A stretch of DNA of 64,000 nt from Prochlorococcus sp. AG-355-P07 (GCA_003280575.1 QCEN01000002.1:124001-188000); one strand, 5' to 3'; numbered from the stretch's first letter, positions 18,480 to 27,857 are shown. Notes: a model not told the origin generated them from the letters alone. Program-made: numbers and translations.

Positions 18480-19412
18480 ATGAAAAAAAAATTCCCCTCA
18501 ATACATAAAGAACCTATAGAAACATTGCAAATTAATATAGGTTATAAATGCAACCAAGCTTGTAAGCATTGTCATGTCAATTCAAGTCCACTAAGGACTG
18601 AAAAAATGTCAAATGAGATTATATCTCTTATTCCAAAAATAATTGAAAAATACAAAATTAAGACTTTAGATATTACAGGTGGTGCCCCAGAACTTCATCC
18701 AGAGTTTAAAAACCTAATAACCAGTTTGAGCACAAAACAAGTTGATATTATTGACAGGTGTAATTTGACAATTTTCTTTGAAGAAGGTTTTAAAGACCTT
18801 CCTAAATTTCTCGCAAAGAATAAAGTAATAATTACGGCTTCGCTACCATGTTATGAAAAAAATAATGTTGAATTTCAAAGGGGTTATGGAGTTTTTGAAA
18901 AAAGTATTAATGCCATAAAAATTCTCAACGATTTAGGCTACGGAAAGAAAGAAAATGGATTGCAATTAAATCTTGTTTACAATCCTGTAAGCCCAATTCT
19001 TCCTCCTTCTCAGAAAATATTAGAACAAGACTATAAAAAAATACTATACGAAAAATATAATATTGTTTTTAATAACTTATATACAATTACTAATATGCCA
19101 ATAAATAGATATGAAGAATCTCTAAGAAAAGAAGGGAAACTTAATACCTATTACAAATTACTAAAAGAAAATTTTAATGCAAATAATTTAGAAAATCTTA
19201 TGTGCAAAAAAACTATTAGTGTAAATTGGCTTGGAGAAATTTATGATTGTGATTTTAATCAACAGATAAATTTCCGAGAAAATAAAGGACCCAAGACACT
19301 TTTTGACTTATTGGATGAATCATTTACTTTTGACTACAGGGTAGCGGTAAAAGACCATTGTTTTGCTTGTACTGCAGGTGCAGGGTCAAGTTGTGGAGGC
19401 ACTTTAAGTTAA
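18480..19412 (+). CDS. arsS: Arsenosugar-biosynthesis-type radical SAM protein (ArsS-like)
   Basis: 310 residues. The radical SAM cluster motif CNQACKHC places Cys at 24, 28 and 31; DITGGAPELHPEF and IDRCNLTIFFEEGFKDLP follow, then a C-terminal DUF3641-type domain with LMCKKTISVNWLGEIYDCDF and the end motif CFACTAGAGSSCGG, whose extra cysteines may hold auxiliary clusters. This combination defines ArsS-like proteins, which act with the methylase ArsM in making arsenosugars. No arsM is seen in the window. In phosphate-poor surface water arsenate detoxification is a sensible role, but that is inference. Convergent with fur, 6 bases apart. Confidence 0.9.
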   Translation: MKKKFPSIHKEPIETLQINIGYKCNQACKHCHVNSSPLRTEKMSNEIISLIPKIIEKYKIKTLDITGGAPELHPEFKNLITSLSTKQVDIIDRCNLTIFFEEGFKDLPKFLAKNKVIITASLPCYEKNNVEFQRGYGVFEKSINAIKILNDLGYGKKENGLQLNLVYNPVSPILPPSQKILEQDYKKILYEKYNIVFNNLYTITNMPINRYEESLRKEGKLNTYYKLLKENFNANNLENLMCKKTISVNWLGEIYDCDFNQQINFRENKGPKTLFDLLDESFTFDYRVAVKDHCFACTAGAGSSCGGTLS

Positions 19413-19418
19413 AACACG

Positions 19419-19922
19419 CTAAATGCAATTAGGACATATAGCTCTTACATTTAAAGAGGATTCAATTAGTTTAAAACCATTAATTTCTGCTGCAACTTTA
19501 CCTGCTTCTAAAACTTCGTCATTTTCGAATTCTTCTGTTCTTCCACACCTAATACAAATTAAATGATGATGATCTGGAGTTTCGTTACTAAGCAACTCAT
19601 ATCTGTGCCCTCCCTCACTTAGTTCTAATTCATGTAGCAAACCCATTTGTACCAAAAGTCTTAAAGTTCTATAAATTGTTGCAAGAGAAACTTTTGAACT
19701 TGATTTAACTAAATTTTCATGAACCTCTTCAGCACTAAGATGCTTTCCAGAACCAATATTTTCGAATAAATTAAGAACCTTAAGCCTCTGAGGAGTTAAT
19801 CTCTTCCCATCCTTATGTAAACCATCGCCAAGAGGAGATGTAATGACATTGTATTGAGAGGATAATGACAAAAATTGACCAATTGCTATTCTCAATAATA
19901 ACTCTTGATGAGAGTAAAACAA
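19419..19922 (-). CDS. fur: Fur-family metal-dependent regulator
   Basis: About 150-167 residues depending on the start. The winged-helix part contains LTPQRLKVLNLFENI and SLATIYRTLRLLVQMGL, the recognition helix of the family. The metal part has DHHHLICIRCGRTEEFE and the C-terminal CPNC pair, giving the structural Zn site CxxC...CxxC. Whether it is Fur, Zur or PerR is not certain; the HHH pattern and full CxxC pairs favour Fur or Zur. There is no ATG upstream of the DNA-binding domain: the longest start is TTG at 19922, and TTG at 19871 is an alternative that gives a length nearer the family norm. Confidence 0.92.
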   Translation of the reverse strand: MFYSHQELLLRIAIGQFLSLSSQYNVITSPLGDGLHKDGKRLTPQRLKVLNLFENIGSGKHLSAEEVHENLVKSSSKVSLATIYRTLRLLVQMGLLHELELSEGGHRYELLSNETPDHHHLICIRCGRTEEFENDEVLEAGKVAAEINGFKLIESSLNVRAICPNCI

Positions 19923-19988
19923 CTTTTTGATTTAAAATCTTTACTAAAGTTCTTCAAAATATTATGTTGAATATATCTTTAAATTCTA

Positions 19989-20558
19989 ATGATGAAGGAT
20001 CATGAAACATCCTCTGATAAATTATCACCGAAAGTTAATGCTTTACTAATTATAGATGTTCAAGAAAAAATTATAAGAGCAATATTTAATAAGGATGCAA
20101 TAACCAAAAATATCAAAAAGCTAATAGATGCTTACGAAATTTTAGATGAAAACATTTTTTTATCTGAACAGAACCCATTCAAATTGGGTGCAACTATCCC
20201 TGAATTATTGCCTAAAACTGGATTTAAAAAAATCGAAAAAATGGCATTTAGCTTAGCTAACATAGATGAATTTTTGAAGGAACTTAAAAATAAGAAAATT
20301 ACAAATTTAATAGTCTGTGGGATTGAAACACATATTTGTATTCAACAAACAGTATTAGATTGTTTACAAAAAGGATTTGAAGTAATTCTCGTTTCCGATG
20401 CTATGAGCAGTCGAAATAGGTTCGATCATGAAATGGCATTACAGAGAATGATTCATAAAGGGGCAATATTAGCAACTACTGAATCAATAATTTTTGAATT
20501 ATGCAAAACTGCCGATAGAAAAGAATTTAAAGAAATTAGAAAAATAATAATTAGTTAA
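19989..20558 (+). CDS. Isochorismatase-family hydrolase
   Basis: 189 residues, cysteine hydrolase fold. The catalytic triad is visible as Asp23 (LLIIDVQEK), Lys84 (KIEKMAFS) and Cys117 (GIETHICIQQT), and the cis-peptide motif region precedes the Cys as usual. The sequence after the Cys (VLDCLQKGFEVILVSDAMSS) is typical of the YcaC/nicotinamidase-like group. The substrate cannot be predicted. It is divergent from fur with about 66 bases between them, so Fur control of this gene is possible but I see no clear box. Confidence 0.92.
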   Translation: MMKDHETSSDKLSPKVNALLIIDVQEKIIRAIFNKDAITKNIKKLIDAYEILDENIFLSEQNPFKLGATIPELLPKTGFKKIEKMAFSLANIDEFLKELKNKKITNLIVCGIETHICIQQTVLDCLQKGFEVILVSDAMSSRNRFDHEMALQRMIHKGAILATTESIIFELCKTADRKEFKEIRKIIIS

Positions 20559-20636
20559 AGAAAAATCTAGACTGGTTTGTTATCTAGAGATAATTTAAAA
20601 TTTTATTAGAGCTAAATTTTTAGGGTTTATTTGAAT

Positions 20637-21668
20637 ATGAAATTACTCACCGAAAACTTCCTTCTGGCAATATCTATTTTTTTTATTGGAATTTTATTGT
20701 CAATAATAATTTCTAAACTTTCAAAAATATTCTTTAAAAGGATCTCCAAAAGGACAAAAACAAATTTTGATGATTTTATTTTCGAGGTGATCTTTACAAT
20801 TATAAAACCTATAGGTTTTCTCCTTTCATTTTATTTTTCAATTGACTATTTTTTTGCTGATGAAATAAATTTTATCTCTGTATTATTAAATATTCTGAAA
20901 TTATTTATATTGATAATTGTTATAAAGGCTCTCAATAAAGTTTTAATCAGGTCTTTAACAGAGTCGACATCGAAAATCAGTGATACCTCAATCAGTTCAA
21001 TGATATATTCACTTACTCCTTTAATAAAAGCATTAACATGGACTATTGGTTCAATATTTTTCTTACAAAATATCGGCGTTCAAATGACTGCTATTTGGGC
21101 TTTACTAAGCGCAGGTGGTATTGGAGCAGGATTAGCTTTGAAAGATCCAGTTCAGGAGTTTTTTGAATATATAACAATTTTGCTTGATAAACCTTTTCAA
21201 AAAGGTGAGTTTATAAAATCTGATGGAGTCCTCGGAATGGTTGAGAGGGTGGGAGTAAGATCCTCAAGGATAAGAAGTATTAATGGAGAAGTAATAGTAA
21301 TGAGCAACAGCGCCCTAACAAATGGAATAATTTCAAATTACGCACAAATGAAAAAAAGGAGGTTAGTGCATAAATTGGGAGTTGTTTATGAAACCTCTCC
21401 AAAACTTATGAAATTGATTCCAATAATAATTAAAAAAATAGTTGAAGATACAAAAGATGCTTCTTTTGATAGATGTCATTTCACAGATTTCGGCGACTTC
21501 AGTCTTAATTTCGAACTTGTTTATTACATCCCAACAAATAATTATCTCGCTGCAATGGAAGCTCAACAATCTATAAATTTAAGAATTATTGAGGAATTTG
21601 CGTTTAATAATATAGAGTTTGCATTCCCAACACAAACCTTAAATATTGAAAGTAACAAAGCCAAATGA
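20637..21668 (+). CDS. mscS: Small-conductance mechanosensitive channel (MscS family)
   Basis: 343 residues from the ATG at 20637 (a TTG two codons upstream is also in frame). Three or four N-terminal membrane segments lead to the pore helix and the MscS domain: AIWALLSAGGIGAGLALKDP (about 150-170), then PFQKGEFIKSDGVLGMVERV and RSINGEVIVMSNSALTNGII, the beta domain. A C-terminal alpha/beta domain ends FPTQTLNIE, the classical MscS ending. It would release solutes on hypo-osmotic shock, or carry ions under low tension. The last 30 bases overlap the end of the convergent dehydrogenase gene. Confidence 0.95.
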   Translation: MKLLTENFLLAISIFFIGILLSIIISKLSKIFFKRISKRTKTNFDDFIFEVIFTIIKPIGFLLSFYFSIDYFFADEINFISVLLNILKLFILIIVIKALNKVLIRSLTESTSKISDTSISSMIYSLTPLIKALTWTIGSIFFLQNIGVQMTAIWALLSAGGIGAGLALKDPVQEFFEYITILLDKPFQKGEFIKSDGVLGMVERVGVRSSRIRSINGEVIVMSNSALTNGIISNYAQMKKRRLVHKLGVVYETSPKLMKLIPIIIKKIVEDTKDASFDRCHFTDFGDFSLNFELVYYIPTNNYLAAMEAQQSINLRIIEEFAFNNIEFAFPTQTLNIESNKAK

Positions 21669-22640
21669 TCTACAAATCTCTTCACTTAAAATCCAGAGTT
21701 TTGAAGCCAACTCAGAATTATTTGCCTCATCACTAACGTTACTTTCAACTAATTTATGTTTTTTAAAAAATATAAGTTTATTACTTAAATGAACGTAACC
21801 AATATTACTAAAATTTGAATCAAAAATAATTTCAGAAAGTAATTTACCAGCATTTTCTATACTCTCAGAAATTCCTAAAATATTTTTTGCAAGTTTAGAA
21901 AAAATCAAATATCCAAAGAGATTAAAACGTTTACTATATCTAAAAAAACCTGAATCATCATTTGGTATCACAAGACCGGGAGCCCAAGTAATTACAGAAA
22001 TTTTACTAGATGATAATTTTAATTTTTTTGCAAGTTCTTTAGCGAACAAAATATTACATAACTTACTATTTTTATAAGATTCATCAGCATTAAAATTCAA
22101 AAATTGACCAGTTACTTTTTTTCTAAAATCAACTAGATTATTAAGCCCTGCTTTCTTTCCTATATTTCCACCTGAGCTATTGGGATCGTGTACATCTGAT
22201 GATGTAATAATAATTCTAGATTCTTCTTTGTCTATAACTAAATCTTTTAGTGTATTCACTAAGTAAAAATGAGCAAGATGATTAACTGCAAAAGTTAGTT
22301 CTACCCCCTGTTTTGATACTTTAGGGTAAAAAGAACCCGTATATTGCAATCCTGCATTTAAAACAACAACATCTAAAAAAATCTTTTTACTAATAAGGTA
22401 GTCCTTAATTTTTTTTATATTCTCTAGATTTGAAAGATCACAATTTTTAATAATATTTAAATATTTATAGAGGTAATTTTTATCATAATATTTCTCAATT
22501 TTTTTGAGAAATTCATTCTTTCTAAATTCAGATTTTATTACAACGTATAAATTATTTTTTGTCTTTAGTAAATTAATAATGGCAAAAAGCCCTATGCCTG
22601 AATTTCCTCCAGTAATTAAGATATTTTTATTTTTAATCAT
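21639..22640 (-). CDS. Short-chain dehydrogenase (protochlorophyllide-reductase-like)
   Basis: 333 residues. NAD(P) motif ITGGNSGIG (9-17), NAG at 95-97, catalytic Ser at about 147 and the Tyr189-xxx-Lys193 pair (SYKNSK). Overall length and the insert around HDPNSSGGNIGKKAGL resemble the light-dependent protochlorophyllide reductase/retinol dehydrogenase branch, but divergence from true POR suggests a different substrate. The DNA is especially A/T-rich, with many Lys/Asn/Ile codons. The C-terminal 10 codons overlap the end of mscS on the other strand. Confidence 0.88.
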   Translation of the reverse strand: MIKNKNILITGGNSGIGLFAIINLLKTKNNLYVVIKSEFRKNEFLKKIEKYYDKNYLYKYLNIIKNCDLSNLENIKKIKDYLISKKIFLDVVVLNAGLQYTGSFYPKVSKQGVELTFAVNHLAHFYLVNTLKDLVIDKEESRIIITSSDVHDPNSSGGNIGKKAGLNNLVDFRKKVTGQFLNFNADESYKNSKLCNILFAKELAKKLKLSSSKISVITWAPGLVIPNDDSGFFRYSKRFNLFGYLIFSKLAKNILGISESIENAGKLLSEIIFDSNFSNIGYVHLSNKLIFFKKHKLVESNVSDEANNSELASKLWILSEEICRSFGFVTFNI

Positions 22641-22865
22641 TTAATTAGCTATATATTTTTTATAATAAAAAAATTTTTAAGTATTTTTTTTATTTTGTAA
22701 TCTTATAAATTATTGTTAAAACACTGAAAACTTAGTCACTAGTAATTGATTAATTTGATTATTATTAGTCTACTCTCATTACATGTATTGGATGAAATAT
22801 ATAGTCCTAAGCGAAGAAGTAATAATTTGTTCCATAAATTTCTTTAATCATAAGATTTATATTTA

Positions 22866-24149
22866 ATGTCAAAAGCAAATATGCCAGATGTTCTTGTTTT
22901 GGGTGCAGGGCCTGCAGGCATGGCAATTGCCTCAGCTTTAGGGAAGGAAAAATTAGATGTTGAAGTGCTTTCTCCAAATGGACCAGATGAACCTTGGCCA
23001 AACACATATGGCATTTGGGGGAAAGAAGTTGATCAACTAGGGCTTCAAGATTTACTTGAATATAGATGGAAGAATACTGTAAGTTTTTTTGGGCATGGCG
23101 CTTTAGAAGAACAGGACGATGAGAATAAAGCCACGGAACATTCACTAGATTATGGACTATTTGATAAGAAGAAACTCCACAATTATTGGTTTAATGAATG
23201 CAATAAGGCTCTTATTAAATGGCATCAAGGCTTTGCAAACAAAATACATTTTGAAAAAAACAAAAGTACAGTAACTACAAAAGATGGCAATACATACTCT
23301 GCAAGATTAGTAGTAGATGCAACAGGATATGATCCTGTTTTTCTTAAATTAAAATCGTGTGGCCCCTTAGCAGTCCAAACTTGTTATGGGATAGTAGGTA
23401 ATTTTAGTAAACCTCCACTTAAGAAAGGGCAGTTTGTATTAATGGACTATAGAAATGACCATCTCAAAGATGAACAAAAAAAAGAACCGCCCACTTTTCT
23501 TTATGCCATGGATATGGGGGATGGGAAATATTTTCTTGAAGAGACATCTCTTGGTTTGGTAAATCCTCTAACAATGGAAAATTTAAAAGAAAGACTAGAG
23601 AAGAGACTTTCTTATCGAAATATATCAATCACAAGTATGCAACATGAAGAGCTTGGCTTATTTCTCCCTATGAATATGCCAATCCCAGATTTCAAACAAC
23701 AAATTCTTGGATATGGTGGTGCCGCTTCAATGGTACATCCTGCATCTGGATATTTAATTGGTAATGTTTTAAGAAGAGCTCCACTTGTCGCTAAGGCAGT
23801 CTCAGAAGCAATTAAAAACAAAAATCTAAGTACATATCATATCGCTAGAAAAGGTTGGGAAACTTTATGGTCAAAAGAATTAATTAGGAAGAAGTCACTT
23901 TACCAGTTTGGATTAGAAAAACTCATGAGATTTGACGAGAAACTATTGAGAGAATTTTTTGGAAGTTTTTTCCAACTACCTAAAAATCAATGGTATGGTT
24001 TTCTAACTGATACTCTTTCCTTAAAAGAGATTGTATATGCGATGTGCATAATGTTTATAAGGGCTCCATGGAGTGTAAAGAAAGGCCTTATGATTATGCA
24101 TGGTAGAGAATTTAGAATGTTACTTAGGATAATATTTCCAAACATATAG
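22866..24149 (+). CDS. crtL: Lycopene cyclase (CrtL type, probably the epsilon/beta enzyme)
   Basis: 427 residues. FAD-binding motif VLVLGAGPAGMAIASALG at 10-27, then PWPNTYGIWGKEVDQLG (about 39-55), the conserved cyclase block, and FLEETSLGL (about 219-227) and GYGGAASMVHPASGYLIG, all typical of the plant-type CrtL family. High-light Prochlorococcus has two such genes, one beta and one bifunctional epsilon/beta enzyme that makes alpha-carotene precursors. The neighbourhood near pcb suggests this is the epsilon/beta one, but I cannot prove it from the sequence. A short-chain dehydrogenase starts 7 bases downstream. Confidence 0.93.
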   Translation: MSKANMPDVLVLGAGPAGMAIASALGKEKLDVEVLSPNGPDEPWPNTYGIWGKEVDQLGLQDLLEYRWKNTVSFFGHGALEEQDDENKATEHSLDYGLFDKKKLHNYWFNECNKALIKWHQGFANKIHFEKNKSTVTTKDGNTYSARLVVDATGYDPVFLKLKSCGPLAVQTCYGIVGNFSKPPLKKGQFVLMDYRNDHLKDEQKKEPPTFLYAMDMGDGKYFLEETSLGLVNPLTMENLKERLEKRLSYRNISITSMQHEELGLFLPMNMPIPDFKQQILGYGGAASMVHPASGYLIGNVLRRAPLVAKAVSEAIKNKNLSTYHIARKGWETLWSKELIRKKSLYQFGLEKLMRFDEKLLREFFGSFFQLPKNQWYGFLTDTLSLKEIVYAMCIMFIRAPWSVKKGLMIMHGREFRMLLRIIFPNI

Positions 24150-24156
24150 TTTAAAA

Positions 24157-24864
24157 ATGAGAACCATACTAATAAGTGGAGCCAGTAGAGGTATTGGACT
24201 AAATATTGCACATAAAGAATTAAAAGAAGGCAATAGAATTAGTGTTGGCATAAGAGATTTAGAATCATTAAAAGGTAGCGCTATTGATCCAAATAAATGG
24301 CCAGAAAGGAAAATTATAATCAACCACTATGATGCATTAAAAAAAATTACAGCCGAAAATTGGATAAAGAATACCGAAGATGAATTTGGAGGATTTGATT
24401 CAGTAATAAATTGTTCTGGAGTATTATCGAAAGTTCCTTTCTTATACAAAGATGGAGATGAAGAAGATATTTTGAATACATTAAATATTAATTTTTTGGC
24501 AATTTGGAATTTATGTAGGCTTTCTTGGGATCATTTATGTACCTCAGGCAGAGGAAGAATTATTGTTTTAGTTTCAATGAGTGGGAAAAGATCTAAAGGC
24601 GATTTAGCCGCTTATTCTTCTTCAAAGTTTGCTTTGATGGGATTATGCCAAACGATGAAAAATAAAGGTTGGGATAAAAATATAAGGGTTTCAGCAATTT
24701 GCCCAAGCTGGGTTAATACAAAAATGGCTCAAAATATCTCTTCTATAGAAAAATCAAGCATGACACAACCTGAAGATATTGCTGAAATATGCTCAACTAT
24801 TTTGAAGTTACCTACCCAATCAGTTCCATTTGAAATTGCCTTAAATTGTAATTATGAAATTTAA
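24157..24864 (+). CDS. Short-chain dehydrogenase/reductase
   Basis: 235 residues. Cofactor motif ISGASRGIG (6-14), NCSG at 85-88 in place of the usual NNAG, Ser at about 140-142, and Tyr153-xxx-Lys157 (YSSSK). A classical SDR of unknown substrate. It begins 7 bases after the lycopene cyclase, so the pair is probably one operon; a role in carotenoid or lipid metabolism is a guess from that. Its stop shares the four bases TTAA with the stop of the convergent GIY-YIG-like gene. Confidence 0.92.
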   Translation: MRTILISGASRGIGLNIAHKELKEGNRISVGIRDLESLKGSAIDPNKWPERKIIINHYDALKKITAENWIKNTEDEFGGFDSVINCSGVLSKVPFLYKDGDEEDILNTLNINFLAIWNLCRLSWDHLCTSGRGRIIVLVSMSGKRSKGDLAAYSSSKFALMGLCQTMKNKGWDKNIRVSAICPSWVNTKMAQNISSIEKSSMTQPEDIAEICSTILKLPTQSVPFEIALNCNYEI

Positions 24865-25403
24865 CCTAAATTAAAAATTAAGTAAGCCATTGAAAGCATT
24901 GCTATTGCAATAAATAAACCTTTAATTCGATTAGTTAACAATGAAAAAAGAGATAAATCTTCAGAAAAGTATCCTCCAAAACTGCCTGTAATAAATAATA
25001 TAACCATTGGTAGAGATGCCATTCCGAAAGAATAAGATATAGATTTTAAAACTCCAAAATTCAAATAATTAAAAGTAAAGGAACTTAATGAAAACAATAA
25101 AAAAGATGCAAATAAAGTTATGGAAACTTCAGCATCTAGAGTGTGAGGTAAGCTACCCTTTAATTCAAATTGCTTTTTACATTCCCTAATTTGTCTTTTA
25201 GAAAGCTTTAAATAACCAGTCTCAGGAATTCTTTGCGACTTATATTTTCTTAGTAATCTTGCTTCAAGAGTTTCTGGCTCCTTTGTCATTATTGATGTTA
25301 ATAATTCATCTGGCTTTAATTTCTTAATTTTCTTTTCAAGATTATCCGTTTTCCCAATCCTATAAAGATCTCCTACTCTAATGAGGTAAACATATCCCGA
25401 CAT
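24861..25403 (-). CDS. Membrane-tethered GIY-YIG/T5orf172-like protein
   Basis: 180 residues. The N-terminal about 75 residues (GYVYLIRVGDLYRIGKTDNL, then LEARLLRKYKSQRIPETGYL) match the T5orf172/Mug113 branch of the GIY-YIG fold: GYVY strand, YRIGKT strand, a helix where the catalytic Arg is replaced by Lys (NLEKKIKKL), a Glu in the LEARL helix, and the RIPETGYLKLS strand. Residues about 105-178 hold three hydrophobic segments, so the domain would be tethered to a membrane from the cytoplasmic side. Function unknown; the loss of Arg argues against nuclease activity. Confidence 0.7.
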   Translation of the reverse strand: MSGYVYLIRVGDLYRIGKTDNLEKKIKKLKPDELLTSIMTKEPETLEARLLRKYKSQRIPETGYLKLSKRQIRECKKQFELKGSLPHTLDAEVSITLFASFLLFSLSSFTFNYLNFGVLKSISYSFGMASLPMVILFITGSFGGYFSEDLSLFSLLTNRIKGLFIAIAMLSMAYLIFNLG

Positions 25404-25477
25404 TTGCGTTGTAAAATTAATACTGTTCTTATTTAGATAATACTAAAAGAATTTGGAAAATTAATAGTTTTTACAAT

Positions 25478-26137
25478 ATGAAAAACGATATTTTATATTC
25501 ATTTAGAAGATGTCCATATGCAATTCGTGCGAGATGGGCCTTATTAATTTGTGAAATAAAAGTAGAAATAAGAGAAATTGATTTAAAAAATAAACCTCTA
25601 GATTTTTTAGATTATTCAAAGACGAAAACGGTTCCAATACTTATAAAAAAAAATAGTGAAGTTATTGAAGAAAGTCTTGAAATCATACTGTGGGCTCTAT
25701 CAGAGTCAAAAAAGGAAGACATCAAATTAATTTATTTTCCTGAAAGCAAAAAGGAAGCTATTTTTGAAATAATTAATGAAAACGATAACGAATTCAAATA
25801 TCATTTAGATCGATTTAAATATTCCACAAGATATAAGAATATTGATGAAGAATTTCATTTCACAAATGCGATTAAATATATAAAGAAATGGAACGAACTT
25901 CTTGCAAAAAACAAATACTTTTTTGGTGATAGCCCTACAATTGCTGATTGGTCTATTTGGCCTTTTGTAAGACAATTTAGAATCGCTTGCGAAAATCAAA
26001 AAAGAACAAATTATTTAGAATCCTCAATAAAAAACTGGTTAGATTCATTTGAGAAAAATAGAGAATTTAAATCCTTAATGTATAAATACGAATTATGGGA
26101 ACCATATTCAAGAAAGAATTATTTCCCATGTAATTAA
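25478..26137 (+). CDS. Glutathione S-transferase family protein
   Basis: 219 residues. The thioredoxin-like N-domain has the active-site motif RRCPYAIRARWAL (Cys12), as in omega-type and YfcG-like GSTs, then VPILIK with the cis-Pro and EESLEIILWAL, which binds the gamma-glutamyl group. The C-terminal helical domain has FFGDSPTIADWSIWPFVRQF, a family signature. It probably acts as a thiol transferase or dehydroascorbate-type reductase. Its stop shares TTAA with the convergent small gene. Confidence 0.93.
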   Translation: MKNDILYSFRRCPYAIRARWALLICEIKVEIREIDLKNKPLDFLDYSKTKTVPILIKKNSEVIEESLEIILWALSESKKEDIKLIYFPESKKEAIFEIINENDNEFKYHLDRFKYSTRYKNIDEEFHFTNAIKYIKKWNELLAKNKYFFGDSPTIADWSIWPFVRQFRIACENQKRTNYLESSIKNWLDSFEKNREFKSLMYKYELWEPYSRKNYFPCN

Positions 26138-26391
26138 CTTTCCAACAACTTCCTTTTCTCAATTATTCTTGCTAACTCCAAAAAATATCCTGCAGTCCTA
26201 AATTTGCCTATATTTTTTTCTTTAAAATCAAGATCGCTTCTGATTTCTGCAGTCTCCGCCATAAGCAAATCTAAATCATTTGATCCAAGACTATACAATT
26301 CACCAAGTTCTATTTCCCTTCCGAGTAAATGGCTCCTAAACCACTTCCCTTTATTTTCTTGAGGTGGAATATCGTAAGGAGTAAATGACAT
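26134..26391 (-). CDS. Small conserved-looking hypothetical protein
   Basis: 85 residues, soluble, starting MSFTPYDIPPQENKGKWFRS and then a charged helical region (LDLLMAETAEIRSDLDFKEK, KFRTAGYFLELARIIEKRK). No signal peptide or known motif. Clean start, small distance to neighbours and a shared stop codon with GST support it as a gene. I do not recognise the family. Confidence 0.7.
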   Translation of the reverse strand: MSFTPYDIPPQENKGKWFRSHLLGREIELGELYSLGSNDLDLLMAETAEIRSDLDFKEKNIGKFRTAGYFLELARIIEKRKLLES

Positions 26392-26427
26392 TAAAATAAA
26401 ATCTAATCTTTTACTATTGTAGGGTTA

Positions 26428-27816
26428 TTATTGAAACTTTTTCATCTCTACTTTTTTAAAAATCAATGCAATAAAAAGAATTGAGAATGTAATTATGGCA
26501 CAAATTTCTGTCCAATAATTTAACCCAATTTTAGAAATCATTAATGGTGCAAGAACTGTGAATAGTCCCCCAGAAAGAATTAACTGAGCAAATAGCTGTT
26601 TTGACGTAAAAATTGGTAAAGTCTTAGAAATATTTTTAGGATCTGCAAGCCTTAAAAGAAGTAAACCAGAAGCTACTACACCTGTAGAATTTCCAAACTC
26701 TATCAAACTTTTTTCAAACCAATAATCATCAAAAATAAAGTATGCAAAATAAGCAATGCATAATAAATTCCAAAATAAGCCGAAAATAGTAAACACTAGA
26801 ATAAGTATCCAATTATCAAAAACAACTGCAATATCTAAACTCGCCATAGCTGTAAAAATTAATAAGTCTGTGGATAAAATACCAATTTCCCTTTGCAGAA
26901 TATTTGAAATAAATTCTGTATTTTTGGTTTTCTCTAAAATATATCTAATGAGGAGAGAACCTATAAGGATAAAAGGGAATACTGGTAGTGAAAAAATAAT
27001 TTCCTTCGAAAAATCACCAAAAGAACTTGAAATATACCTTAAAAACTTAAGTAGCAAAACACCAAAAGAAATTGCCAAACCAGAAAACCCAAGATTTATA
27101 ATAAAAATTCTTAAATCTGCAAAAATTCCTATCTTATTTTTGTCCTTTAGTTTTTCTTTTTGTTCAATAATTTCCTCAGTATCTGAGAGACCTAAAGATC
27201 TACCAAGAAAGATAAATATGCTTCCCAATATTGAGGAAGATAAAAGACCCATTGTTGCCATAGCCAATCCTAGATCTAAACCATTTGGGAAACCTAGTTT
27301 ATTAAAACTTTCACCAATTATTGATGCCGCTCCATGACCACCCTCAAAACCGACCTCTATTAAACAACCCATCAGAGGATTTGCATCCATAGATTGAGGT
27401 AGAAAATATTTAACTACAAGACCACCAACAAAAAATTGTCCGAAACCTAGTGAAAGAGCTAATAGAAATTGATTAAAAATTGGTTTAACTAAACCATTTA
27501 TATTAGGAATAGGTCTTCCCATCATTAAAGTTGCGAAGACTAATGATAAAAGAGGAGTAGGAAAATTACTCCAAACATTTATTGTTTCTTTTGTTAAAAA
27601 ATGTATCACTCCAAATGGACCTATAAATATACCTAAAATTCCTGATATAACTGCAATCGGCAATCCAAATCTCTCAAGTTGAACAGCTAATTTAAATTTC
27701 CTCCCAAAAACCAACAAAAAAAATATAATTAATAATCCTAAAAAACTTATTAAGAGAGAATTTGAAAAAATATCTTTATTCTGCAGAGAAAAAATATTCA
27801 ATGATTTCAAAAACAT
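26428..27816 (-). CDS. GltS-like sodium/glutamate symporter family protein
   Basis: 462 residues with about 11-12 membrane segments. The N-terminal half has GLPIAVISGILGIFIGPFG and CLIEVGFEGGHGAASIIGES (about 150-170), the latter matching the GHG-type substrate loop of GltS; the C-terminal half has an inverted second copy with FGNSTGVVASGLLLLRLADP. GltS proteins import glutamate with sodium. The match is to the family rather than to close relatives, so the substrate could be another carboxylate. It stands between pcb and a small gene on the same strand, after the pcb terminator. Confidence 0.85.
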   Translation of the reverse strand: MFLKSLNIFSLQNKDIFSNSLLISFLGLLIIFFLLVFGRKFKLAVQLERFGLPIAVISGILGIFIGPFGVIHFLTKETINVWSNFPTPLLSLVFATLMMGRPIPNINGLVKPIFNQFLLALSLGFGQFFVGGLVVKYFLPQSMDANPLMGCLIEVGFEGGHGAASIIGESFNKLGFPNGLDLGLAMATMGLLSSSILGSIFIFLGRSLGLSDTEEIIEQKEKLKDKNKIGIFADLRIFIINLGFSGLAISFGVLLLKFLRYISSSFGDFSKEIIFSLPVFPFILIGSLLIRYILEKTKNTEFISNILQREIGILSTDLLIFTAMASLDIAVVFDNWILILVFTIFGLFWNLLCIAYFAYFIFDDYWFEKSLIEFGNSTGVVASGLLLLRLADPKNISKTLPIFTSKQLFAQLILSGGLFTVLAPLMISKIGLNYWTEICAIITFSILFIALIFKKVEMKKFQ

Positions 27817-27857
27817 ATAATTATTAATCTAAATTAATAAACAAAATTTTTCAAATA

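Noticed and set aside
20567-20595. TCTAGA inverted repeat after the isochorismatase gene as a terminator
   Set aside because: The six-base stem has low GC, an 11-base loop and no clean T run, so the support is too weak.
22807-23145. Minus-strand open frame of 112 codons over the start of lycopene cyclase
   Set aside because: It is antisense to a highly conserved FAD motif region and has no domain.
26756-27337. Plus-strand open frame of 193 codons inside the GltS-like gene
   Set aside because: It is antisense to a full transporter with clear membrane segments and has no recognisable domain of its own.
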